This document shows, one piece after another, positions 18,484-26,165 of a stretch of DNA of 64,000 bases. The notes below the pieces were generated by a model. The model was not told the DNA's origin. It did no database searches and saw only the letters and a list, made by a program, of their open reading frames with translations. The DNA is from Mesorhizobium sp. L-2-11. Lineage in GTDB: Bacteria > Pseudomonadota > Alphaproteobacteria > Rhizobiales > Rhizobiaceae. Each line of letters starts with the position of its first letter. The stretch's first letter is position 1. The stretch covers positions 930,001 to 994,000 of the forward strand of contig NZ_AP023257.1 of assembly GCF_016756595.1 (NCBI RefSeq). The letters are read 5' to 3'. Position numbers and translations under genes: made by a program.

Positions 18484-18942
18484 ATGGCGGCTAGGATTCG
18501 AGAGAACATCGACGGCGATCTCGAGGAAAACCACGAGATCAACGTCACGCCGTTCATCGACGTGATCCTGGTCCTGCTGATCATCTTCATGGTCGCGGCG
18601 CCGCTGGCGACGGTGGACGTCAATGTCGACCTGCCGGGCTCGACAGCAACGCCTGCCCCCCGGCCGGAGACGCCGCTGTTCCTGACGCTGAAGGATGATC
18701 TCAGCCTGGCGATCGGCAACGACACCCTGCCGCGCGCAGCCTTCGCCGCGGCGCTGGTCGGCAGGACAAAAGGCGACAGGCAGACGCGCATCTTCCTGCG
18801 CGCCGACAAGGCGGTCGGTTATGGCGAGCTGATGGAGGTGATGAACCTTTTGCGCGGCGCCGGTTATCTGAAGATCGCGCTGGTTGGCCTTGAGGCGGCG
18901 CCCGACGATGCCGCGGCGCCGCAAGTCGGGACCGGCCAATAA
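18484..18942 (+). CDS. exbD: TonB-system transport protein ExbD
   Basis: A 152-residue protein with a short cytoplasmic end, one membrane helix and a periplasmic domain. The helix carries the conserved proton-path Asp in INVTPFIDVILVLLIIF (about residues 20-36). It works with ExbB and TonB to energise outer-membrane receptors. The start ATG follows GGAGCGAGG, 16 bases after exbB, and the stop overlaps the tonB start (TAATG). Confidence 0.93.
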   Translation: MAARIRENIDGDLEENHEINVTPFIDVILVLLIIFMVAAPLATVDVNVDLPGSTATPAPRPETPLFLTLKDDLSLAIGNDTLPRAAFAAALVGRTKGDRQTRIFLRADKAVGYGELMEVMNLLRGAGYLKIALVGLEAAPDDAAAPQVGTGQ

Positions 18943-19913
18943 TGTCGCCGGCAGCCGCCCTGCCGATGGCCGATCAGCGGCGTTTTGGCGCGCGCGAGAT
19001 TGCCTGGTGGGCGGGCGCGGCTGCGCTGGTTCTGGTGGCGCATGCGGCGATCGGCTATGCGATGCAGAGCTGGCGCCCGGCCGAGCCCGATGGCGGCCCG
19101 CCGCAGGCGCAGGTGATCGAACTGTCGCCGATGGCGGTTGCACCGGCCATACCGGCGCCGCTGCCGGATGTCATAGCCCCCGATCAGCCGGAGCCGGTCG
19201 AGGAGCCCGAGACAACCGAAACGGAGCCTGCGCCCGCACCGCCCGTCGAGCAGGCAGAGCCGGTCATTGAGCCGTCGGAAGCCGCTCCGACCGACACGGT
19301 CGAGCCGACCCCGCCGACCGTGGCCGAACGGGTCGACCAGCCGCCGCTCGAGGAAGTCGTGCCCGACATTGCCGAGGCGGTCACGCCGGAAGTGGTCATC
19401 CCACTGCCGCAGCCGAAACCGGTCGACAAGCCCGTCGAGGCCAAGCCAGCCAGGCAGGCAAAGACTGAGGTGAAGGAGCCGGCCGAGGTCAAGGCGAAGA
19501 AGCCTGTCAAAGAGGCCAAAAAGCCCCCGAAAAAGGAAAAGGCCGCACGGCCCCAGACAACAGCCAGTGTCGCTGCGACATCCGCAGCTAGGGCGGCCGC
19601 ACCGAAGGCGGCCAAAGCGGCGGCTGCGTCCCGAGGCGACGCCAAGAAGTGGAACTCGCAACTGACAAGGTGGCTCAATCGGCACAAGCGCTACCCGAGG
19701 GCCGCGAAAGCCCGCCGTTCGGAAGGCACTGTGAGCGTCTCCTTCATGGTGGCCGGCTCCGGTCGAGTGACGTCCGTTCGCATCACCGGTTCCTCCGGCG
19801 ACCCTGATCTCGACCGCAGTGTCCTGGACCTGCTACAGGGCGCTACAGTGCCGGCGCCGCCAGAAGGCGTTAGCTCGCGTGTCAATGTGCCGTTGAGGTT
19901 CGACCTGCGGTGA
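18942..19913 (+). CDS. tonB: Energy transducer TonB
   Basis: A 323-residue protein: one amino-terminal membrane helix (about residues 19-40), a long Pro/Glu/Lys/Ala-rich spacer across the periplasm (about 45-230), and a C-terminal TonB domain with RYPRAAKARRSEGTVSVSF and SGDPDLDRSVLDLLQGA. It contacts the TonB box of receptors such as the one at 14270-16480. It is the last gene of fhuC-exbB-exbD-tonB and probably shares its iron-regulated promoter. Its low-complexity spacer explains the many false open frames on both strands here. Confidence 0.93.
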   Translation: MSPAAALPMADQRRFGAREIAWWAGAAALVLVAHAAIGYAMQSWRPAEPDGGPPQAQVIELSPMAVAPAIPAPLPDVIAPDQPEPVEEPETTETEPAPAPPVEQAEPVIEPSEAAPTDTVEPTPPTVAERVDQPPLEEVVPDIAEAVTPEVVIPLPQPKPVDKPVEAKPARQAKTEVKEPAEVKAKKPVKEAKKPPKKEKAARPQTTASVAATSAARAAAPKAAKAAAASRGDAKKWNSQLTRWLNRHKRYPRAAKARRSEGTVSVSFMVAGSGRVTSVRITGSSGDPDLDRSVLDLLQGATVPAPPEGVSSRVNVPLRFDLR

Positions 19914-20042
19914 TTCGGCCGCAGGCCGAGAGCCATTTGCCGCTTCCGATTCTACATGGTGTTTGCACGCCATTGCACCGTGCATTCGGCGACGATTTCC
20001 GAATGCCGATCGTCATCCGGCTGTCACATACCCGTCCTATAC

Positions 20043-20074
20043 ATCCATATCTCCGGATTTAAGGATACATGGAT
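20043..20074. promoter_or_regulatory. Candidate ArsR operator overlapping the first arsR start
   Basis: An imperfect dyad, ATCCATATC (20043-20051) facing GGATACATGGAT (20063-20074), covers the start codon at 20069. ArsR proteins usually repress their own operon from such a site and leave when As(III) binds. The symmetry is incomplete, so this is tentative. Confidence 0.4.
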
Positions 20075-20401
20075 AAGAACACCGCTCTTCTCGCATTGGC
20101 AGCGCTTGGCCAGGACACCAGGCTGGAAGTGTTTCGCCTGCTGGTGCGGGCCGGCGCAGACGGTGTTCCGGCCGGCGAGATCGCCGCGCGCCTCGGTGCG
20201 GTGCAGAACACCATGTCGGCGCATTTGAAGGTTCTCGACCATGCCGGCCTGGTCCGCGCCGAGCGCGACGGCCGGACAGTCCGTTACATCGCCGACATGA
20301 CCGGCTTTCGCGATCTTCTGGCCTATCTCATGGAGGATTGCTGCAACGGCGCGCCAGAACTCTGCCAGCCGGTCATTCAGGCCGTGACTTGCAACTGTTA
20401 G
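20069..20401 (+). CDS. arsR: ArsR family arsenic-responsive repressor (first copy)
   Basis: A 110-residue winged-helix repressor. The recognition helix region is QNTMSAHLKVLDHAGLV, with beta-wing ERDGRTVRYIA. The C-terminal EDCCNGAPELC provides the two adjacent cysteines plus a third that bind As(III) in the Acidithiobacillus-type ArsR, and a final CNC tail adds more. It heads the operon with arsC, aqpS, the second arsC and arsH. Start ATG 20069; the upstream dyad suggests autoregulation. Confidence 0.92.
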   Translation: MDKNTALLALAALGQDTRLEVFRLLVRAGADGVPAGEIAARLGAVQNTMSAHLKVLDHAGLVRAERDGRTVRYIADMTGFRDLLAYLMEDCCNGAPELCQPVIQAVTCNC

Positions 20402-20417
20402 AAGGGAGGACCACCCC

Positions 20418-20924
20418 ATGAATGACCCATACAACGTGCTTTTCCTGTGCACCGGCAATTCGGCACGGTCGATCCTCGCCGAGGCGATCCTCAACCGTGT
20501 CGGCGCCGGCAAGTTCAGGGCCTATTCGGCCGGATCTCGGCCGAAGGGAGAGGTCCATCCCTACGCGCTCCAGCTGTTGAAAACCCTCAACCACGACACC
20601 TCCTTCGCCCGCTCAAAAGACTGGCAGGAATTCGCGGCTCCTGGCGCCCGGGAGATGAATTTCGTGTTCGCCGTCTGCGACAACGCGGCCAATGAAGCTT
20701 GCCCGGTCTGGCCGGGACAGCCGATGACGGCGCATTGGGGGGTGCCCGACCCGGCCGCCGTGGACGGCACCGACGCCGAAAAGCATCTGGCCTTTGCCGA
20801 AGCCTATCGCATGCTCAACAACCGGATCTCGATCTTCGTCAGCCTGCCGATGAACACCATCGACAAGCTCGCTTTGCAGAAACGGCTCGATGAAATCGGC
20901 CGCGATCTGCCGAAGGCCGGCTGA
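20418..20924 (+). CDS. arsC: Arsenate reductase, low-molecular-weight phosphatase type
   Basis: A 168-residue LMW-PTP fold protein. The catalytic P-loop CTGNSARS (Cys11 to Arg17, CX5R) is followed by VCDNAANEACPVWPG, whose two cysteines, eight residues apart, form the redox relay seen in thioredoxin-coupled enzymes. It reduces As(V) to As(III). Start ATG 20418 after GGGAGG; the next gene begins five bases after its stop. Confidence 0.93.
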   Translation: MNDPYNVLFLCTGNSARSILAEAILNRVGAGKFRAYSAGSRPKGEVHPYALQLLKTLNHDTSFARSKDWQEFAAPGAREMNFVFAVCDNAANEACPVWPGQPMTAHWGVPDPAAVDGTDAEKHLAFAEAYRMLNNRISIFVSLPMNTIDKLALQKRLDEIGRDLPKAG

Positions 20925-20928
20925 CCTC

Positions 20929-21618
20929 ATGGCGGCCGACCTGTCCCGCCGCATGGTCGCGGAAGCGCTCGGCACGGCAATGCTCGTCGCGACGGTCGTC
21001 GGCTCCGGGGTCATGGCGGATCGCCTGACGGGCGACGTCGCTGTTTCCCTGCTCGGCAACACCTTGCCGACTGGAGCGATCCTGGTGGTGCTGATCACCA
21101 TACTCGGACCGATTTCCGGGGCGCATTTCAATCCGGCGGTGACACTGGTTTTTGCCCTTCGGCGGGAAATCGAAGCGAACGCTGCACTGACCTATGCCGT
21201 CGCCCAGATTGCCGGCGGCATCACCGGGACGTTGCTGGCGCACGCCATGTTCGAACTGCCGATCCTACAGATATCGCAAACCGTGCGGACCGGAAACGGA
21301 CAATGGATTGCGGAGCTGGTGGCCGCTTTCGGCCTGGTCTTCACCATTCTGGCCGGCCTTCGCTTCCGCTCGGATGCCATCCCCTGGCTGGTCGGGCTCT
21401 ACATCACCGCCGCCTATTGGTTCACGGCCTCGACCTCGTTCGCCAATCCGGCAGTCGCCATCGCGCGGGCGGTTTCCAACACCTTCGCGGGCATCCGTCC
21501 CATAGACCTGCCGGGGTTCATCGTGGCCGAGCTGCTGGGCGCGCTGCTTGCCATGGCCTTGGCAGGATGGCTGCTCGCTGATCCCAAGCCAATCAGACAG
21601 ATGGGAGCCGCGAAATGA
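20929..21618 (+). CDS. aqpS: Aquaglyceroporin-type arsenite channel (AqpS-like)
   Basis: A 229-residue MIP-family channel with six hydrophobic helices and two NPA-type half-helices: FNPAVT (NPA at 68-70) and FANPAVAIAR (NPA at 173-175). In Sinorhizobium meliloti the AqpS channel in an ars operon lets As(III) leave the cell down its gradient after ArsC reduces arsenate; the same order here argues for that role. Start ATG 20929; the last bases overlap the next gene (ATGA). Confidence 0.9.
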   Translation: MAADLSRRMVAEALGTAMLVATVVGSGVMADRLTGDVAVSLLGNTLPTGAILVVLITILGPISGAHFNPAVTLVFALRREIEANAALTYAVAQIAGGITGTLLAHAMFELPILQISQTVRTGNGQWIAELVAAFGLVFTILAGLRFRSDAIPWLVGLYITAAYWFTASTSFANPAVAIARAVSNTFAGIRPIDLPGFIVAELLGALLAMALAGWLLADPKPIRQMGAAK

Positions 21619-22037
21619 CCATCACCATCTACCACAATCCCGACTGCGGCACCTCGCGCAACACGCTGGCGATCATCCGGCAGTCCGGCGAAGAGCCTGA
21701 TGTGATCGAGTATCTGAAAAACCCGCCGTCGCGCGAACGGCTGGTCGAGCTGATCAAGGCGATGGGGATGACGCCGCGCCAATTGCTGCGCGAGAAGGGC
21801 ACGCCGTACGCTGAGCTCAATCTCGGCGACCCCAAATGGACCGATGACGAGATCATCAATTTCATGCTGGCGCATCCGATCCTGATCAACCGGCCGATTG
21901 TCGTCACACCGCTCGGCACCATGCTGGCCCGGCCGTCCGAAGCCGTTCTCGACATCCTGCCCAATCCTGAAATCGGGCCGTTCACCAAGGAAGACGGCGA
22001 AGTCGTCATCGACGCGCAGGGCAAGCGCGTTGCCTGA
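21615..22037 (+). CDS. arsC: Arsenate reductase, glutaredoxin-coupled (Spx/ArsC) type
   Basis: A 140-residue ArsC of the E. coli plasmid type, unrelated in fold to the one at 20418. The catalytic cysteine is Cys11 in [13 protein letters not shown], and [14 protein letters not shown] near residue 93 holds a conserved arginine. It reduces arsenate using glutathione and glutaredoxin. The start overlaps aqpS by four bases. Two different arsenate reductases in one operon are worth noting. Confidence 0.92.
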   Translation: MTITIYHNPDCGTSRNTLAIIRQSGEEPDVIEYLKNPPSRERLVELIKAMGMTPRQLLREKGTPYAELNLGDPKWTDDEIINFMLAHPILINRPIVVTPLGTMLARPSEAVLDILPNPEIGPFTKEDGEVVIDAQGKRVA

Positions 22038-22754
22038 CCTGGTGCCCGAAGACTCGCTGCCGAACGTCGACAAAGACCAGTTCCGGCCGATCGACCTGCG
22101 GGCGCTGCTCGACGTGCCGCGGTCGATCCAAAAACCTCGCGTGCTGATGCTCTACGGCTCGCTGCGCGAGCGGTCCTACTCGCGGCTCGCGACAGAGGAG
22201 GCGGCTCGCATTTTGCGCCGCCTCGGCGCCGAGGTGCGGATCTACAATCCGGCTTGCCGCTGCCGGATTCGACCTCGGCCGATCATGCCAAAGTCCAGGA
22301 ACTGCGAAATCTGTCGATCTGGTCGGAAGCGCAGGTCTGGTGCTCGCCGGAGCGGCATGGCTCGATGACCGGAGTGATGAAGGCGCAGATCGACTGGCTG
22401 CCGCTCTCGGCCGGCGGCGTCAGAACGACGCAAGGCCGCACGCTCGCGGTGATGCAGGTTTCCGGTGGCTCGCAAAGTTTCAACGCCGTCAACCAGCTTC
22501 GTATCCTCGGCCGCTGGATGCGGATGGTCACCATCCCCAACCAGTCGTCGGTGGCCAAGGCTTTCAACGAGTTCGACGAGGCCGGCCGCATGAAGCCGTC
22601 ACCGTATTACAACAGGATCGTCGACGTGCTGGAGGAGCTGATGAAATTCACGCTGCTTCTTCGCGATCGGTCTGCCTATCTCACGGACCGTTATTCGGAG
22701 CGCGTCGAAAGCGCCGAAGGGGTGGCGAAGCGGGTCAACCAGCGGTCGATTTGA
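22030..22754 (+). pseudogene. arsH: ArsH, NADPH-dependent FMN protein, with a frameshift
   Basis: An ArsH of about 240 residues read in two frames. Frame 1 starts at TTG 22030 or GTG 22042 and carries [16 protein letters not shown], the flavin-binding loop. The reading shifts near 22247-22255, where AATCCGGCTTGCCG looks to have lost one base. The second frame then supplies [20 protein letters not shown] and [20 protein letters not shown]. ArsH oxidises trivalent organoarsenicals or acts as a quinone reductase. Either the gene is broken or one base is missing in the sequence. Confidence 0.88.
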
Positions 22755-22854
22755 GGGGGTGTGCGTCTGCTTGTTTTATACATGTCGTTATCGCAAAACC
22801 GCTGCACACCCTCGGGTCAGGCCCAAGGGCGTGCTTTTGCGCGACATGCATTAA

Positions 22855-22870
22855 TTCGAAAATTTTCGAA
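22855..22870. promoter_or_regulatory. Perfect 16-base palindrome, candidate operator of the second arsR
   Basis: TTCGAAAATTTTCGAA is a perfect palindrome seven bases upstream of the -35 element of the second arsR. It lies within an AT-rich pocket in an otherwise GC-rich region, as expected of an ArsR binding site. Confidence 0.55.
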
Positions 22871-22876
22871 ATTGCA

Positions 22877-22905
22877 TTGACGCGGCGCTGTCTCGGCGCT
22901 ACGTT
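22877..22905 (+). promoter_or_regulatory. Candidate sigma-70 promoter of the second arsR
   Basis: TTGACG (22877-22882) and TACGTT (22900-22905) are 17 bases apart. A start six or seven bases after the -10 would fall at about 22912, the A of the ATG. No Shine-Dalgarno sequence precedes the ATG, so the mRNA may be leaderless. Confidence 0.5.
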
Positions 22906-22911
22906 ATTTCT

Positions 22912-23232
22912 ATGAAACTCGAACAAGCTGCAAAACAGCTCGAGGCGCTCGGCAATCCGACCCGGCTGAAGCTTTATCGCACGCTGGTGAGGGCAGGTCA
23001 GGCCGGGCGACCGGTCGGTTATCTGCAGGAAGCTCTCGGCATCGCTGCGTCGACCTTGTCGCATCATCTGCACCGGCTTATCCTGACCGGTCTGGTCACC
23101 CAGGAACGCCAGGCAACGACGCTGATCTGCCGTGCCAATTACCCTGTCATGAACGATCTCCTCGGCTTTCTTGCCGATGAATGTTGTGCCGATGCCGCAT
23201 GCGGCCCGGCTGTCGGCGAGTCGGCGGCGTAA
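22912..23232 (+). CDS. arsR: ArsR family arsenic-responsive repressor (second copy)
   Basis: A 106-residue winged-helix protein: helix-turn-helix GIAASTLSHHLHRLILTGLV, and a C-terminal metalloid site DECCADAACGP. It differs from the first ArsR in its DNA-recognition helix and in its cysteine spacing, so it probably controls a separate unit: the flavoprotein and MFS genes that follow. The ATG at 22912 has no ribosome binding site but fits a leaderless transcript. Confidence 0.9.
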   Translation: MKLEQAAKQLEALGNPTRLKLYRTLVRAGQAGRPVGYLQEALGIAASTLSHHLHRLILTGLVTQERQATTLICRANYPVMNDLLGFLADECCADAACGPAVGESAA

Positions 23233-23280
23233 TTTTTTTGGGCCAAACTTCGATAATTCTGGAAACTTAGAAGGTGCATC

Positions 23281-24669
23281 ATGGTTCCTCAAAACAGCCT
23301 CCCGGTCGCCATCATCGGCGGCGGACCTGTCGGTCTGGCGGCGGCCGCACAACTTGTCAGCCGCGGCCTTCCGGTCAAGGTTTACGAGGCAGGTTCCGCG
23401 GTTGGGTCGAACCTTCTGGATTGGGGCCATGTGCGGGTCTTCACGCCGTGGCGCTATTGCGTCGATGCGGTCGCCCGAAAACTTCTCGAGAGCCATGGCT
23501 GGCGAATGCCGGAGCCGGAGGCTTTCCCTACGGCCGATGAGATCGTCGCCCAGTATCTCGCGCCGCTGGCAAAGCTTGCCGAACTGGCGCCGTCGATCGA
23601 GACCAATGCCCGCGTTGTGGCTATTTCCCGCTGGGGAGCCGATAAGGTTTTGAGCAAGGGGCGGGAGACGCGGCCGTTCATGCTTCTGGTCGAAACGGCG
23701 GAAGGCACGCGGCGGGACAGCGCCCGTGCCGTCATCGACGCCTCCGGCACCTGGCAAACGCCGAACCCGCTCGGTGCGGGCGGCTTGTCGGCCGAAGGTG
23801 AAACGGAATTTGGCGATCGCATCGCCTACGGCATACCAAATATCCTGGGACGCGACCGTCATCTCTATGCAGGCCGCACGACATTGGTGGTTGGCGCCGG
23901 CCATTCCGCCGCCACCGCCCTGCTGGAACTGGACCGGCTCGCGCAAACCGAACCCGGCACCTCGGCACTATGGGTGACGCGCAGCACCGACCTTGTCCGC
24001 ATCTACGGCGGCGGCGATGCCGACGCCCTGCCGGCGCGCGGCGAGCTTGGTTCCGATGTCCGGCAGCTCGCCGAGAGCGGCCGCGTGCGGCTGGTGACAG
24101 GCTTTGCCACGCTTGCCATCCGCGAGGTCGACGGCCGTCTCGTGGTGGAAGGGCAGACCAAGGACGGATTGCGTACGCTCGGCCCCGTCGACCGGATCGT
24201 CGCCGCGACGGGGCAGCGCCCCGATCTCAGCTTGACCCGGGAGCTTCGGCTGGACCTCGATCCGTGGCTCGAAGGCGTCAAGGCGCTGGGGCCGCTGATC
24301 GACCCAAATGAGCATTCCTGCGGCGACGTCCCGCCACATGGTCACCGCGAGCTCAGCCACCCCGAGCCCGATTTCTACACGGTCGGCGTCAAAAGCTATG
24401 GCCGGGCGCCGACCTTCCTGCTGCTGACCGGCTATGAACAGGTCCGCTCGGTCGCCGCGGCGCTCGCCGGCGACATGGCTGCTGCCGATGCCGTGCAGCT
24501 GGTGTTGCCCGAGACCGGCGTCTGCACGGTGCCGGTGTCCGCGTTCGGAACCTTATCCGAAGGCTGCTGCGGCGGACCGGCGCCGGCTGCTGTCGATGCC
24601 TGCTGTGTCGACGACGCCAAGGCAAAGGCGAGCGGCAAGAGCGGCTGCGGCTGCAGCGTCGCGGCATGA
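23281..24669 (+). CDS. FAD/NAD(P)-dependent oxidoreductase with a cysteine-rich tail (arsenic cluster)
   Basis: A 462-residue flavoprotein. Residues 10-20 carry the dinucleotide-binding GGGPVGLAAAA; a second Rossmann motif VVGAGHSAATA lies near 202, as in class B flavin monooxygenases and thioredoxin-reductase-like proteins. The last 40 residues contain EGCCGGP, DACCVDD and GCGCS, a cysteine-rich end suited to binding As(III) or antimonite. Related flavoproteins are frequent in ars operons but their reaction is not settled. Start ATG 23281 after AGAAGG; overlaps the MFS gene (ATGA), suggesting joint function. Confidence 0.85.
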   Translation: MVPQNSLPVAIIGGGPVGLAAAAQLVSRGLPVKVYEAGSAVGSNLLDWGHVRVFTPWRYCVDAVARKLLESHGWRMPEPEAFPTADEIVAQYLAPLAKLAELAPSIETNARVVAISRWGADKVLSKGRETRPFMLLVETAEGTRRDSARAVIDASGTWQTPNPLGAGGLSAEGETEFGDRIAYGIPNILGRDRHLYAGRTTLVVGAGHSAATALLELDRLAQTEPGTSALWVTRSTDLVRIYGGGDADALPARGELGSDVRQLAESGRVRLVTGFATLAIREVDGRLVVEGQTKDGLRTLGPVDRIVAATGQRPDLSLTRELRLDLDPWLEGVKALGPLIDPNEHSCGDVPPHGHRELSHPEPDFYTVGVKSYGRAPTFLLLTGYEQVRSVAAALAGDMAAADAVQLVLPETGVCTVPVSAFGTLSEGCCGGPAPAAVDACCVDDAKAKASGKSGCGCSVAA

Positions 24670-25892
24670 GCCTTTCCCCGCCTACGGCGTCCGGAGCGCC
24701 CAGTCGCAGCACGATCATCGCTGCGCTTGGCATGACGCAGATCATGGCGTGGGGGTCTTCGTACTATCTCCCGGCCGTGATTGCGCCGGCCGTAGTGGCC
24801 GACACGGGTTGGCCTCTGGCATGGGTTGTCGGAGGCCTATCCCTTGGCCTGCTCGTCGGCGGGTTGATTTCTCCACGCGTGGGTAGCTCGATCGAACGAC
24901 ATGGCGGCCGGAATGTGCTGGCCTTCAGCGCCGCGTGCATCGGGACTGGCCAGATCGGACTGGCGATTGCTCCAAGTTTAGCGGTCTACATCATTGCCTG
25001 GCTTATTATCGGCCTTGGGATGGGGGCGGGGCTCTACGATGCCGCTTTTGCAACCCTGGGCCGGCTCTATGGCCATGGCGCGCGCTCTGCCATCACCACG
25101 CTCACTCTGTTCGGCGGCTTCGCGAGCACGGTTTGCTGGCCGCTCTCTGCTTTTTTGATGGGCGAGATCGGATGGCGAGGGGCATGTCTGGGCTATGCCG
25201 CCGTGCAATTGCTGGTCGCTCTGCCGCTGTATCTCCTTATCCTGCCGCGGGGCGTCGCCCGGCCCGCCAGCCAGTCCGATCAGAAGTCGGTCGTGGCTCC
25301 CGCGCCGGTGACGAGGTCGACGCCGGTTATGGTCATCCTGGCGGCGACCATAACGCTCGCAGCGGTCATTTCTTCGACCCTCTCCGTCCACCTTCTGACT
25401 GTCCTCCAGTCGACTGGCATGGCGCTGGCCGCCGCGGTGGGACTGGGCGCGCTTGTCGGTCCGTCGCAGGTCGGCGCTCGCGCAATCGAGATGGTCGTTG
25501 CCCGCTATCACCACCCGATATGGACCAAGGTCGTATCGGTCGGATGCGTCGCGATCGGGGTGTCGGCTCTCTGGATGGGAATGCCGATCGTCCCGTTGGC
25601 CCTGGCGTTTTACGGTGCCGGCATCGGCCTGGAATCAATTGCCCGAGGGACGTTGCCACTGGCCCTGTTCGGCGACTCCGGCTACGCCAGGCTTATGGGG
25701 CGCCTGGCCATGCCAAGCCTGATTGCTCAAGCAGCCGCCCCTTCCGTGGGCGCGCTGCTGGTCGAACAGCTCGGTGCGCATTGCATGCTTGCCGTCCTGT
25801 CGGCACTTGCCGTGATCAATGTGGTGCTGGTCGGCACGCTCACGCTGCTGCTTTTCCGGCCTCGATCTACGGGAATAGAGTCTGTTCCTTGA
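24666..25892 (+). CDS. MFS transporter, probable arsenical/antimonial efflux
   Basis: A 408-residue 12-helix major-facilitator protein. Helix 1 includes GMTQIMAWGSSYYLP and the loop 2-3 region is GGLISPRVGSSIERHGGR. Its start overlaps the Cys-tailed flavoprotein stop by four bases, and both lie behind an ArsR gene, so export of arsenite, antimonite or an oxidised arsenical is the likely role. ArsK and ArsJ are MFS arsenic exporters, but I cannot say which, if either, this is. Confidence 0.8.
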   Translation: MSLSPPTASGAPSRSTIIAALGMTQIMAWGSSYYLPAVIAPAVVADTGWPLAWVVGGLSLGLLVGGLISPRVGSSIERHGGRNVLAFSAACIGTGQIGLAIAPSLAVYIIAWLIIGLGMGAGLYDAAFATLGRLYGHGARSAITTLTLFGGFASTVCWPLSAFLMGEIGWRGACLGYAAVQLLVALPLYLLILPRGVARPASQSDQKSVVAPAPVTRSTPVMVILAATITLAAVISSTLSVHLLTVLQSTGMALAAAVGLGALVGPSQVGARAIEMVVARYHHPIWTKVVSVGCVAIGVSALWMGMPIVPLALAFYGAGIGLESIARGTLPLALFGDSGYARLMGRLAMPSLIAQAAAPSVGALLVEQLGAHCMLAVLSALAVINVVLVGTLTLLLFRPRSTGIESVP

Positions 25893-26165
25893 TCGCGCAC
25901 CGCGCTCGGCGGCCGGCCATGCGAAAGATGTGAGAGCTTGCGAGGTGGTGTCGCCGATCTTCATTCGCCGTGATCGCCCGCCCTAGCCTCGCTTGAGCTC
26001 TGGCGCCAGAACATCGTCGTGAGCTGGTCGGGATGCGTCCGATGTTTGCGCTCCATCGGGGCGGGCAGCGTTCGTCCAGCTGTGCGCAACACCGAGCCGC
26101 CGGCCATCGGCGCTCGACGGGCTGTGATGCGGTTGATAAGCCCTCTCCTCAAGGAGAGTCGAGAC

